From: Plasmopara viticola
Taxonomy: Eukaryota > Oomycota > Peronosporomycetes > Peronosporales > Peronosporaceae
Direction: 5' to 3'
DNA length: 64,000 bases
NCBI GenBank assembly: GCA_001695595.3
Contig: MBPM02000076.1
Location: 248,001 to 312,000, forward strand
In this document: in pieces, positions 22,021-33,839 of the stretch
How the letters are laid out: every line of letters begins with the position of its first letter
How positions within the stretch are numbered: position 1 is the first letter of the stretch
Translations under genes and position numbers: made by a program
Notes under the pieces: model-generated
The model's input: only the letters and a program-made list of their open reading frames with translations
Database searches by the model: none
Told to the model about the DNA's origin: nothing

Positions 22021-22375
22021 ATGAGCAAAAAAAAAGTTAGATTTCTTAGAACAACGGATGATCAACTCATGAAGCTCGCTAATTCACTTGGAGTCAAAGT
22101 AGATCAAATGGACTTAAAGCATCATTTAGGTCGAAGCAAAGATTATTGTATTTTAAACTTGGGAACACCTCAGATCGGAAATGCGTATTTGAAAGCCGTA
22201 TCCAAAAAGCATAAGGCTAAATTGATCCATTCGACTTTTCAATGCGTCGTGTGACAACAAAACAATTTCCTTTCGCGAAGTATAGATACAGAATTCACGT
22301 ACCGGCCATTGTGGGTAGTATTGCGTTCTATGGCTTTACTATCTACAGCATGAAACTGTAGATGCGTTTTACCAG
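22021..22375 (+). pseudogene. Small protein of the integrated element, possible cysteine protease remnant
   Basis: ATG at 22,021, 77 codons ending at 22,254, then a one-base shift continues as RRVTTKQFPFAKYRYR to about 22,350. LMKLANSLGVKVDQMDLK and SKDYCILNLGTPQIGN recall the region before the active-site His of adenain-type proteases of polinton-like elements. However, the expected Gly-x-His-Trp block is not intact (IGNAYLKAV). Low confidence in the enzyme name; the frame slip is visible. Confidence 0.3.
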
Positions 22376-22379
22376 CTCA

Positions 22380-22662
22380 ACAAAGGTCAGTCCGACTATG
22401 CTTAGTAGTCACCTCTATATGGACATAGATTCGACACAATTCTCTTTTTGTCTCGTTGTTATATACGTATTGGATGTCCAGCATATAGATGCACAAAAGC
22501 CACAGCCAATTTATTTCGATGGAAATTATCACTTTTAGACGATGCGCAGAATCATGTTGATCAGTGGAAACTTTGGCATCCCAATGCATCGTCATATCGG
22601 CGCCAACACGCTTATAGTCTATCCTCATCAACAGCGATATGGTATTGATTGGCCATTGTTTT
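22380..22662 (-). pseudogene. Fragment of the MADQYH-type coiled-coil gene, rearranged
   Basis: The minus strand from about 22,656 matches the start of the gene fragment at 39,358-39,000, but its first codons are frameshifted and a ~50-bp piece (about 22,540-22,590) is inverted relative to that copy. No intact product. Confidence 0.35.
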
Positions 22663-22689
22663 TCGCTTCTGTGCAGAAAGCGAAAGGAA

Positions 22690-23030
22690 ATGTGAATTCA
22701 TATGCCAACGCCGTGGAAAACCGATCTTTACCGGTATGGATCGGACTGTATTGTGACATGCGCAGTGACTCTAGGAGTGAATACGTTGTATTTTTTAAAA
22801 AGGCACATAATTTTTTACCAAAGAAAACATACGTCCTTGAATTCGCGAGTATATTAGTCTTTCAAAAATCTTTTATAGCAACTCCATATTTCTAGTTTTT
22901 TATGCGTACCCCCTCCCCCTGGCTCTTATTTGATATGGTAAATGTATCCCAATACTCACATACTCACATACCCACAAATAAATACATTTGATATAAAGAT
23001 ACTACGAAAGCTATTGAGAAACTCTGAGTG
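22690..23030 (+). repeat. Left arm of a ~330-bp inverted repeat
   Basis: Matches the reverse complement of about 38,300-38,640. Shared blocks include gtggaaaaccg, gaatacgtt, the C-rich cccctccccctgg / ctccccctggttc region, tttgatatggtaa / tttcatatggtaa, actcacat repeats, and gatataaagatacta / gatatgaagatacta. Divergence is roughly a quarter of positions by eye. It could be the terminal inverted repeat of a ~16 kb unit. Confidence 0.5.
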
Positions 23031-23065
23031 AAAGCTATGTGAGTATTTTGCTGTTACTCACACTT

Positions 23066-23509
23066 TCATCTGAAACCTATCTCTTGATGAGATTTGATGA
23101 ACCAAACCTTGTCTCGTTCATTGTTTCGCGTGGGGAAAAAAATTTCGGACATCCTCGACACATGATCCACTCGCTTATGTGACTTCCATGAGAAATTGCA
23201 AAGTGTGACATCTTGAAAAATTTGATCTTGAGCGAACAATGTATACAATAAAAACACAACCTTATTAATAAAACAGTGTGCAACTTTATCAAACGGAACG
23301 GAGAACAGGGTTTGCTAGCTCGAAAAAAGGATCGCTGCGGCAAGCATCCAATTATTATATATCAGCAAAGTATTTTCGTGGAGAGTAGTATAGTAGAAGA
23401 AATAGCTATCACCCCAGTCGTCGCTGAGGTTGTTTGTACGACAGCTACATTGGTGATCGAATCCGTGGCCATAAATGTCAAAGTAACTGAAGCCCCAGAT
23501 GTAGATTAG
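23066..23509. pseudogene. Two short overlapping ORFs of unknown identity
   Basis: Minus 23,343-23,077 (88 codons, containing EWIMCRGCPKFFSPRE with a CxxC) and plus 23,276-23,509 (77 codons, valine/threonine-rich). Neither is recognised. They lie just inside the left inverted-repeat arm. Confidence 0.25.
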
Positions 23510-23569
23510 TCGATTATTAAACCGGAGATTACGGATAGCGCGGTTTATGAGAGGGAAAACTAATTTAAA

Positions 23570-24700
23570 TCAAATGAAAATTATATAATTCGGACGATTC
23601 TGAGAACGAAGTGACCTTGACAGCTACTGAGGTCAGTAAGCCGACCGAGTCGCAGATTAGACGATGGGGATATCTTGTCGTTTGTGTAAACTAGCTTGCA
23701 AATCATGATGAGATTGCAAAAGCTGAGAATCTTGTTTTTGATCAGCAACAAATCGTTGGAGCTGATACCAAAAATGTCTAAAGGCAAAGACTTTGAAAAC
23801 ACACTCAAGTGTGATTCTATGGTTATTGATCAGTTTGGACGCAGAATGAGGCGAAGCCAGATACCAAGCTGATAGCCACGACAAGAACTAATGCAGAGGC
23901 TAAGAGTATTACTTGGGATGCCTATAGACTTGAATCCGGGAATAGAGACAATTTGAGGTTCTCCGAAGTAAGCGATGCTTGGCGCTCACGTCTGAAGAAA
24001 TATCAATCGATCATCAATGTATACAAATGCAGACCCAGAAGTATTACAGAAAGCAGGGTTGTATCTCACCAATCCAACGTAGAAATCGAAAAGATGGTAA
24101 TAAAATGTCGCGTAACGTATCTACTTCAAAACAGATGCAAACGAAGGAGCCTTTTGGGCTTTTTGAGAAACTTAACCTTGTAGAATACTGTGTGGCAATA
24201 GGACTATACGATCATCGTCTACACAAACTATGGATTATGATGAAGAGATTTAGGAATTATGACAGCAATAATACTTGAACCTTGGCTGGTGTGCTGTATC
24301 GCAAGTAACACATCGATCTCAATGCGAAAGACATAATCGTGCATTTTCTATACAGCGGCAAGCCGATTTGATCAAGCCGCTGCATTGAAAGTGTATAATG
24401 TCTGGGAAACATCCAGATATCATACGAAGCTATCCGAGGCTCAAATTAAATTTATTGCTGGAGGAACTGACCGCGCGTCATACAACAAATGGAAAGGAGA
24501 AAAGGGCCAAAGGAAGTCGAAGAAAATAGTGATGTCAAAAAAAATGAAAAGCATATGGATGTTTTCACAGAAAAGCTGGGTGATTTCGGTAAAAACAATT
24601 ATAAGGGTGTACTTTAATCTAATGCCATCTATATATATGTATATATGCTTCAATATCGCTATGTTCGCAAATACGATGACCCGGCTACGTTTACAAATGT
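23570..24700 (+). pseudogene. N-terminal half of a primase-helicase-like gene (copy II)
   Basis: Broken open stretches (SKPTESQIRRW near 23,640; KLSEAQIKFIAGGTDRASYN near 24,440) collinear with 31,440-32,620, where the same blocks recur (atacaacaaatg.aaag, cgatcaagccgctg). It runs directly into the helicase part at 24,728. I did not find a readable primase active site. Confidence 0.35.
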
Positions 24701-24727
24701 AGAAAACAAAACTGGTCTTCCGTTAAT

Positions 24728-25720
24728 ATGTCCAAAGAACAAGATCACCAGCAATTACTAAATATCATCAAGAACATCACCAGTCCGGACTTTGAATTTA
24801 TTGCACTCGATAACAACAATATCGGATTCAAGAATGGTAAAAACGATCTGTGTAATACCACATTTATCCTGACTGCTGATATCGTAGAGAATATTCAGAT
24901 TCGAACATACATTGACTCGAAATTTGAGATTGACAACGACCACTCTCCTCTACTTGATCAGTACTTGACACTTCAATTCGATGATGAAACCATCGAGTTT
25001 ATCTATTTAATGGTTGGTCGTCCGATGACTAAGCTAGATGATTTATTTGTTTCCCGGTATTCTTATTTGCTGATGGAAGATCAAGTAAATTACTGTAATA
25101 AATCTTGTCAAGTGTTCATTTGCTCATGATAAGATAAGTATTTTATCCAATTCTCATGCAGAGCAGTTTGGATTCTTTGATATTGCTAAGAAAAATTGTA
25201 TGCTGTTATAATAAAATGATCTTGCTAAAACTCTACCAAAGGCCGATGGTTAAGTTTGGGAACGCGTGGTTTGGTTAAATGCCCTGTGAAGGGATATGGC
25301 TCAATTTAAGTGAATTTTTAATTATTATCATTAGCAGCAAAAACACCCATAAATCAGGTGAAGCAGTATTTTATTTCATGGTTGTTAACTTTAAAAAGTA
25401 CGTCCCGAGAAAGAGAAGAAACACGAATGTTGAAAATGAGATCAAAAACCCAAAATTTTGCGTCTTTCTATATCACTGTCGATCAAATTGTTCGAAGTTT
25501 CGTTTCGAATTCATGAACAAGATATTTAATATTTTGTTTGGTATCATTCGTTAAAAACCGCAACGTTCTCCGTATGGCTACGAACTCTGATTTTTTAGAT
25601 GAATAAAGCTAGGAAAGCGTATATCAAAGACAAATACGAAATGAACAAAGCGCTCAAGGGTACAATAGATATCTCAAATATCATGCTCATTATTAATGGA
25701 TATGTATTATTATAATTAAA
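24728..25720 (+). pseudogene. D5-like primase-helicase, helicase part (copy II)
   Basis: A 133-codon frame from 24,728 shows HQQLLNIIKNITSPDFEFI, then IGFKNGKNDLCN, which fits the 'AFxNGxYDL' motif at the start of D5-type domains of nucleocytoplasmic large DNA viruses and virophages. LDQYLTLQFDDETIEFIYLM follows. After a stop, other frames show HAEQFGFFDIAKK, AKTLPKADG and later NTNVENEIKNPKFCVFLYHC, in the expected order for a superfamily 3 helicase. The P-loop is not intact. At least five stops or shifts. Homologous to 32,629-33,660. In viruses this protein opens the replication fork; here it is dead. Confidence 0.55.
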
Positions 25721-25779
25721 CAACTAAAGAGCTGTGACAATCAACAAGCTTTTTCTAAATAACATGATTTTTTTGAAAA

Positions 25780-26316
25780 AAATATTATTGTTGTGTTTTT
25801 GTGCTTGACTAATTTATCATCATATCGACTCACTTTGCTTGTATTAGAAGCGCAACAATCTTCGAGCTCTGCACCTCAAACTTCTTTTGCAACGTTACGT
25901 CGTCGTATTTTTTCGGATACTGAATATTGGAGATGAATTTATTCGAAGACCGTTGCTCTTTCGCATTCCCCGCTCTGTAGGGCTTAATTAATTGCTTAGT
26001 GTACACCTTGATCGTAGTGTCCGATAGATTGTCCTAATGCCTTTCGAAATTGATACCACGAGTAATCATATTTTCGATTTCGTCCAGACTGAGTGTTTTT
26101 GATTATTTAATATCCGACACGTTTTGTCTACAGCTCTTTATATAAGTAATCCAGAAATTCAATATAGATGTACGAAGATTTTCCTGTCGATTTGAGCCAC
26201 GCGCAGGCCGTCAGAGTCCTACACGGCCAGCTTTTGATTTTGTCGCACTCGCAGTTGAAATAGGTCATGCGCATTATTTCTATCCTAAGAGCTACAAGAG
26301 CTCGCGAATCGGGCAA
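25780..26316 (-). pseudogene. Unidentified decayed gene (copy II)
   Basis: The minus strand from 26,316 shows MTYFNCECDKIKSWPCRTL (62 codons), then stops and further shifted frames down to about 25,800. Its first ~40 bp recur at 34,799-34,850 on the plus strand, inside an inverted segment. No family recognised. Confidence 0.3.
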
Positions 26317-26920
26317 AGGAATGCCTTTGCATATGTTGCACGGAGAAGTGCTTCGTACTAATCAATCAGCACTATGTGACTCTGGCTTATGGGGAAGCTT
26401 ATGGAACGATATCAATTCTGCCGCTACGAAAATCGGTAGTTCCCTTAAAGACAACTGGAAGCCAATCACGTCTGGACTTCTGGATGGTATTGCTCCCGCA
26501 CCCGAAGCTCCTCCATTGCGTGATCAAGAAAAATCAGTAGTGGTGTAGGCATTACTCCTGCAACGACTCGTTGTGTCATTAAAAAGGGAGCTTCCGACTT
26601 AGATAGCTTTAACCATGTTTGATCTAGAAATGCATATGTTTCAAATATAACGATAGTCATGATTTCTTCAGTTTATAAAATTGTTTGTGGTCAAAGGACA
26701 TTTGCTATCTTGGCAGCGCGTTCAATCTACTCATATGAATGGGCGTCGGTCTAATTTAAGCGTTGGGACAAAGGGAAATCAACAAGTGAAATTGCAATTT
26801 TCCCCCATTTTCGACAGTATGGTTCATACGGGTTCATCAAGTTGGTCAAGTAGTATGCAGTCGCCGATAGATCTCAGTTTCGTGCTTATGAAATGTTGGG
26901 GATAAACAAATTCAAGAAAT
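26267..26920 (+). pseudogene. Minor-capsid-like protein and following virion-like segment (copy II)
   Basis: The frame at 26,267-26,548 contains ESGKGMPLHMLHGEVL and SGLWGSLWNDINSAATKIGS followed by NWKPITSGLLDGI. A short G/S-rich amphipathic helix after a basic leader recalls small internal capsid proteins of adeno- and polinton-like viruses. A further segment to 26,905 is frameshifted. The same DNA occurs inverted at 33,840-34,850. The name is by resemblance and weak. Confidence 0.35.
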
Positions 26921-27219
26921 TTGCGTCGATAAGGTTCCTCCATTTGCATCACTAAAACAGCGAAGGCAACAAGAGTACACTAGAAAATATTGGGAAGCCA
27001 GTAAAGAAGAGCTTAATGGAGAAAAAAAGGTACGATGAGCTTCATTAAGAGAGACTTGTCAAGAGGATTGATTACATGTGGTTATAGCATGTCATTAATA
27101 TTTTAGAGGCAGAGCGTATTACTTCAAATACAAGAAGCATATCAGATGGGCGGAAGCATAATCGACTCTGTAGTTTTGGATTAAATTAATCTATTTCGTG
27201 TGTTTGCGCATGACGAACT

Positions 27220-27490
27220 AAATATCATCGAAAATCCCATAAGAGAACGCGATATTATAAGATTACTGATACTAACACTGAACGCCATGTGTAAAATGGT
27301 CAAGAACCCATAAAGGGATGCGTTTGGATACTACAATACAATTCGAAAGGAACTGGGTAAGCAAAAAAAGGCTGCAAAGCTGGATTGCGCACTAAAACCT
27401 GAGGAAGGGAAGATATCCATTAGCTATGGAGAACTCATGTCCGTCCTAGGGAAAGCTGCAAAGGAGCTATACGAACCGTATGGCAAAATC
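27220..27490 (+). pseudogene. Tyrosine recombinase N-terminal fragment (copy II, truncated)
   Basis: Matches 35,150-35,400 (shared blocks gatactaacac..aacgccatgtgt and cgaaaggaactg). It breaks off at about 27,490 and is joined directly to a fibre-like segment, marking a recombination or deletion junction. In copy III the same N-terminal part continues into the catalytic end. Confidence 0.4.
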
Positions 27491-28180
27491 TTCCTGTCCC
27501 GGCCAAGAGTATCATCGTGTCTGGTACTTTCCACTGTAACTGCGCTCTCACGATTGAGAAAAATGTATTGCGTGAAGTCATTGCAAGCATTAATACGGCT
27601 TAGGACACGGTCTCCCAAGACCCAATTTAGAACTAGAATCGAATGATTCTTTTATTAGCCAATTTATTGATCATCTTTAATATACGCGACCCAATCGAAA
27701 TTAATCATGAGCGGATAATCAGACAGAAAAGGCATTTGATCGGTATCACGACGCAATGGTGAGAGGCAACTTTGTTTAAGGTAGATCCTGAAGGCGCTAG
27801 TTCAACCCGAACCATTAAACGATGCGAGTACTGATTTCCTTGAAAATTCGTTTCAGCAAGTCATTAAACAGTCGCGAGTATGAGTATGATCAAATTACAA
27901 ATGGCTTGCTAAAAGGTCGTAAATGGCTTCCTTAAATTGCCAAAGGTGAAGCAAGTTAGACTTCCAAATTTTGTAAAAAGAAGCAAGCATACGTTCCGCA
28001 ACCTACTGATGTAGAGGCTTACATGCAAGAAACCACTGCGCTTGAAGAATCAATCGAAGATGATTTCAGTGGATTCAACGATGTAGCATATAAGGTTGTT
28101 AATACTCGAGCATACATCAAAGAAGAAAATACTTTGAGAGAGGTGGTGGACGACCACGTTTCGAAATATCTCAAATAGCG
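27490..28180 (+). pseudogene. Fibre-like remnant and acidic protein (copy II)
   Basis: Plus-strand equivalent of 19,700-20,480 (minus). It includes the SIIVSGTF remnant at about 27,505 and the acidic gene ending SIEDDFSGFNDVAYKVVN near 28,060-28,110. Several stops and shifts. Confidence 0.4.
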
Positions 28181-28182
28181 AA

Positions 28183-28618
28183 GTGAGTTTCAAAGAGGAT
28201 TTAGATATAAGACGTCAAGAAATGGTCGATAAGTTTGCTGATGAAGTCATAAAAGAATTAGTAAAGCTTTTTGAAAGAAAAGGAATAGATACACCTCCTA
28301 AAACCCCCCCCACTGACCAGCGAGTATCTAAACGAGCTGCTAAGCGAGATGCGGTCCTTAGTCGGAATCTATTCAAGGAAACAGATAATGAACAAAGCAG
28401 CGACGACGAAGAAATCAAAGAAGAAGATATTACGCAGGTTGAATCCTGTCATAAAAAATTCTACTGACGATATCAACAGCTACAAAAGTCAATTTGCAGC
28501 AAAGCTGTGCGAAAGTATCCGACATAGATTTGGTGAAGCTGTCGGGCAGCGAAAGAGCGAGGACCATTTGAGACAATGCTCCTTAATCGCCATGGAAGCG
28601 ATTCAAAAGCTGAATTGA
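28183..28618 (+). pseudogene. Charged protein of the integrated element (copy II)
   Basis: Frame 28,183-28,467 (MSFKEDLDIRRQEMVDKFAD, then an acidic Asp/Glu tail) and overlapping 28,349-28,618 (QFAAKLCESIRHRFGEAVGQ) appear to be one gene split by a frameshift. The equivalent on the minus strand is 19,280-19,700. Function unknown. Confidence 0.4.
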
Positions 28619-28979
28619 TAGACTGAATCGATGCAATCTTAATCTAAGAATTCTTTAGATGCAAAAATTCATGATGCCATTGAGTTTAGGTCGGCTATTT
28701 TTTTGGCTTGATTTTGGATGGCAACATGAAGTAAAACGAACACTTTTGAGTAACTAAAACTGAGCAAAGTATCTTTGAGATTGACGAAGTCGTCTTTAAC
28801 ATGTAGCCCTTCCCAATCCGTAAAATCAACAATAGATCATTCATAGCATCTTGGGCAATGTATCCTATTTGTCACGGCACATCATCTCCTTGGCTTTTGT
28901 AACGATATTACTCTAGGTTTAGATTTTAAAATAGAATCCTCGACAGATATATCTATTGGTTCAATATTCGACTGAGTTC

Positions 28980-30977
28980 CGATGTCGGTTGTTTTGTAAA
29001 AGCCAGCCCCATCTAGCTTAGCGCTCGGGCTTTTATAGAACAGCTATCAAAAACAAAGGACCAGTAGCGGAATCAAGACCATCCGATCTGAGAAAATAGG
29101 CTACCTCCAATCCTGCTATGTCTATAGTCGACAAAGCAGTACCTGAAACGTCTAATATGGCCGATGTTGATCCACTTTCGATTCCGACCCTCCCCGCCGA
29201 AGACATTTTATCTCTTCGTGTATTTGCGGTCATGAAAACCAAATCGTTGATAGTGGTAGTTCCAAAATATCCACTATTGGTCGAAGTTGCACTCGTTGTA
29301 TTGCTCAGTTGTAGTCCAAACCAATAGGCGAGGCATAAGACGATTCCATGAAAATGGGCATATCAAAGTCAACATTTCTATTATTGAGTGCATTAGAGGC
29401 TTCGATATAATGTTTCTAAAACTTAAAGTGATTGGAGCTCTTCCAAATGAACTAGTGCATGGTATTTTGGAACAAGGTTGAAACAGGCACTTGATGGTGT
29501 AGGAGTCGATCCAGTAGTATTCATACAAATCATCCGCTGAGGTAGCAAGAGTGTATGTATGAGGATCTGCTTCTATAGAGTTGTCAATATTCAAAATCGA
29601 GGCGTAAAGCCAACAGACGGTTTTTTATACAATTTTATAACAAAGAAAACCGCACTCGTAGCAGAAACACCTCTATAGAATTAGCTTGGATTATCCTAAG
29701 ACATTGATTGCAACAGCGAATACGTTTTGTTGTTTGAGGCAGATGTATTTCTTGAGGTAAGAACCAAACCATTTGTATTAGATACTCTATCAACTTCATA
29801 GTTCCACAATTTGCAATTTTACCGTAAAAACGCAGATTGTTTGTGCTTGATAGGCCTAAGGGCATCAATTCGACACCTGTTCTATCGAGTCATTGATTTT
29901 GATGCTTAAGATGTATCAGAGTTGTTAAATCATTGTAATCTACTTCATTAACATCAGCTTTCATAATGAGTCCGATGAATTTAATGAAGAATAGCTAAGA
30001 TTCAATATCTAGCTTCCAGCTCCATTATCCCTAGTTATTGTATTACAAGAAGTAGAAGGTGAAGCAACTGATGCTAAAAAAATGAAATTTCTTGTTGTAC
30101 ACAAATCATGAAGACCATAGTAATCAATAATTGTAATTGAAATAACAGCTTTTGGCACCACTGCTCCGCTAAGAGTAATCACAGTGTTGTAAGTATAGGG
30201 AATGTAGTCCCTTTTAATGTTGACTTCGGCACATCTAGACCCGTTCCGGCTGAACCTAGATTTAGTTGCAGACAAGATGCGGTGTCTGCTATAGTAACGG
30301 TACATCCAGAAAAGATAATTATTCGACAAATACCAGAGCTTACTGATGTGCTGAAGCATTACCGATATCTTGAGCTCCACCATAATTTTGTATTGTAACA
30401 TTAAAAGTTGACGATGAAGTAGTATCTTTTATACTGATTGAAGTTGTCCCATTCCTGAATGACAGTCAAGCTGGCCATTTAAATTTCCAGGAGACGTGAT
30501 ATTTGGCTAAATAGTAGACTAAATAGTCCTCGTGATACCTGGAGCTGACAGATCATTGATACCGCTTGCATCGAGAGATCCAATTCCAGTCTTTGCTTTA
30601 GTCGCTTGAGCCACTCCAGTTGTAAGATCAGTCAGATAGCGTGCTTCAGTTGAAGTTAGAATTGAGCTACCAGAAATTGAAGTTGTTGTCTGATGTGGAT
30701 TTATCTCACTCGTGTTAGTGCTTAAATCAAGAACAAGCGCTTTGCTTGCGCTGGCTGCATCAGAGAGGTAACTAAGACCGCTCAGATTTGAATTGGATTC
30801 GTTAATAGTCAGTGATCCACAAATCATTTTGCCAATTGTATTTAAGGCAAAAAGCGATCCAAATCCGCCAAGTCTCAAATATCGTTGATCACCGGTAGTC
30901 AAACAGACGTAGCCATTGGATGAGTTGAAGTCAGAGCTATTGAATAGAAGGGAATTGATAATCGGAGGCAAAGACAC
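28980..30977 (-). pseudogene. Tail-fibre/adhesin-like protein (copy II)
   Basis: ATG at 30,977 gives a 152-codon open stretch with GYVCLTTGDQRYLRLGGFGS, TSISGSSILTSTEARYLTDL and LDASGINDLSAPGIT. After stops, shifted frames continue to about 28,990, where GRVGIESGSTSAILDVSGT is the 'VGI..S.SA.LDVSG' motif common in viral and phage tail fibres. This is the best preserved of three copies (others 17,536-18,770 and 36,985-38,330). Confidence 0.55.
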
Positions 30978-31049
30978 CTGTGATCACTATAGGACACAGA
31001 AATAGATGATTTTTCTCTATGGTCATCTAGGATATGCAATCGACAACGT

Positions 31050-31450
31050 CTAAGTGATTGAAGAAGATCAAATTCGTACAATGAGTAAATACGACTCTGG
31101 ACAAGCATATCAATTATCTTTATTGTTAAGTAGTAAATGCAGGTTCAGATCTCAGAGTACTTTATCCGGGGCAGAAGCAAGGCTGGACAATGATCCAAAA
31201 ACCACAAATTTTGTTCGGAAATATAAAACTGACTCGAATCGACACTAAGTATTTGATTCGTGGCCAAAATCTTGCTTTGAGATCTCGGTATCTTCTGTCG
31301 CAACTTTCATATTGACATTCCAAATAAAACATTATTTTTTTCTGTACAAACGAACGACGACCGTAAAAATGAGCAAGATGGTGATGGGTATCATCATTCG
31401 GAAGATCTACAATATACAAGATATGTAGCGCAGTATAAAAAGAAGAATCT
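31050..31450 (+). pseudogene. Unidentified decayed gene (copy II of the 16.9 kb gene)
   Basis: Plus-strand equivalent of 16,880-17,330 and 36,400-36,800, again divergent from a fibre-like gene. It shows SQSTLSGAEARLDNDPKTTN in one frame. Unknown function. Confidence 0.3.
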
Positions 31451-32620
31451 AATGTAGATTCGAGATAATTATAAAATTCGAGCGATTCTGAGAACGAAGT
31501 GACCATGACAGCTACTGAAGAAACTAAATCGACCTAGTCGCAGTTGAGACGATGGGCATCCCGTATTGTTTGTGTAAATCTTCCTGAAAATCGTAATGAA
31601 ATTGCAAAGCTGAAAACCTTGATTTTAATCAGCAACAAATCGATACCATGCAAAAATTCGCTGAAGCTGAAACCAGAAAAAATGCAAGAGGCAAAGATAT
31701 TAAAAGCATACTAAAGCGTGGTTTTATGCTTCTTGATCAGCTTGAACGCATAATGTAGTACCGCAAGGCGAAACTGGGCGTCAGGCCAGAAGCCGCAGCT
31801 ACAACCGATGTAGAGGCTGAGGGTATTACTGAAATACTTATGAACTTGAATCCGGGAATTGAGACATTCGGGAGTTTTCTATAGTAACCGGTGCTCGGCG
31901 CTCACATGTTATGGAAATACCAATCGATTATCGTACTATATGAAAATGCAGACTCACAAGTATTATTCGATCAGGTTTATATCTCATTAATCTAACTTGA
32001 AAAATGGATAGATGGAAGAAAAAACCTCGCGTAACGTGTCTGCTTCAGCTAAGAGGAGAACAAAGAAACCCTTGAGGCTCTATGAGAACCTAAATCTGGT
32101 AGAAGACTGCGTGGCAAACGAATTATACAATCGGCGTCGTTACAAACCACGTTGCAAGATAAAAAATAATGATATTGTGATAGCAATATTACTTGAAAGT
32201 TGGCTGGTGTGCTGTATCGCAAGCAACACATCGATCTTAGCTTAATGTAAAAAACAAATTCGTGCATACTTTATACAATGACAGATCGTTTCGATCAAGC
32301 CGCTGTGTTGAAGGTGTAAATGACTGGGAAGCATTTAAATATCGTCTGAAGCTATCTGTTGCTCAAATATAATCCATTGCTGGCGAAACTGACCGCGCGT
32401 CATACAACAAATGAAAAGAAGAAACGAGCAAAAGGAAGTCAGGGAAAAGAGAAAGAAAAAGCAATTGCATACTCGAAGAAATGCATTTGGTCTCGTCAAA
32501 AACAGATATAAGCATAAACTTCAATCCGGTGATATCAATACGAATATTCTTCTTTATCGCTCAGTTCGAAAATACGACGACCCGACAACGTTTTGGTATG
32601 AAGAAATTGAAAGTAGCCCT
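31440..32620 (+). pseudogene. N-terminal half of primase-helicase-like gene (copy III)
   Basis: Collinear with 23,570-24,700 (shared gattctgagaacgaagtgacc near the start). Broken by many stops. Confidence 0.35.
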
Positions 32621-32628
32621 CCGTTTCA

Positions 32629-33660
32629 TATGTCCAAATCACAAGATCACCAGCAATTACTTCACTTCATCAAGAATATCATCAATCCGGGCTTCGAATT
32701 CATTAAACTAGATTACAACTATATCGGATTAAAGAGTGGTATCTACGATCTCTCAAATGCCATATTTAATTGACTGCTGATACCGTGGATAATATTCAGG
32801 TTCGAACATACATTGACTCGGAATTTGAGATTGACAATGATCGAGCTCTTCTACTTAAGTAGTTCGATGATGAAACTATCAAGTTTATCGTTTTCATAAT
32901 TGGTCGTCGGATCATTAAGATAAACGAATAAATTGATTTAATAGTTATTAAGAACAAATCAGGTCAATCACTTTTAATCAATCTTGTGAAGTTTTCATTT
33001 GCTCATGACCAGGTTAGTATTGTACCCAATCCTCACCAAGAGCAGTTTAGATTAACTGGAAATGATGAAAAAAAATCTTGTGCTGCGATAATATGAATAA
33101 TTTTGCCAAAACTCTACCAAAGGCCGATTTCTTGAGTATGGAAATGCGTGGTTCGCCTTAGTACCCTTTAAAAATATAGGCTCGATATCAATTCGTGACT
33201 GGTATATCCAGCAATTATAAACAGCAACAAACGATCAAACCACGAAGATGAATCTGGTGAAGTAGTTCGTCACTCCATGTTCGCTAACTTAAGAAATCTC
33301 TCGCGATAAGAGCAGAAACAGGAATCGTGACAAATAAATCAAAGACCAGGAATTTGGCGTCTTTCTTTACCGCTGCCGATAAACTTATTTGAAGTTTTGT
33401 TCCAAACACATGAACAAGTAAGTCGAGACATTTGGTAAGGTACCGTTCATTAAGAACCGCAACCTTCTTCGTATCCAACAAATCACCAATTCTCCTTTGA
33501 TAAATGTAATTACGAAAAGGGTGCATCTATCTCCATTTCTGAGTAAAATAATTCTAGAAAAGTATATACCAAAGACAAATAGGAAATGAATAAAGCACCC
33601 AAGGGTACAATCAATGTCTCAAAAATTATGCTCGTTGATTATAATATGTAGAGAAAAAAT
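32629..33660 (+). pseudogene. D5-like primase-helicase, helicase part (copy III)
   Basis: Starts with SQDHQQLLHFIKNIINPGFE and IGLKSGIYDLSN, matching copy II at 24,728. Further down KSGQSLLINLVKFSFAHDQ (about 32,955-33,010) is what remains of the P-loop region; the usual Gly-Lys order is lost. More stops than in copy II. Confidence 0.5.
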
Positions 33661-33839
33661 TGAACATCTTCAAGAGCTGTCACCATCAACACGAAAAGGG
33701 AGGCTGCAATCAAAAATATCGCCTTAATCGATCGAAAAAGCATATCACCCAGCTGTTACTGGAAAAATCTTTGTCTTTTGTGTTTGCGTATGACTAGCTC
33801 ATCATTATCTGTAACTCTATAGAACCACTTTTTCTTATG

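Noticed and set aside
22021..22254. Firm call of an adenain-type protease
   Set aside because: The expected active-site His-Trp block is not intact, so it is listed only as a possible remnant.
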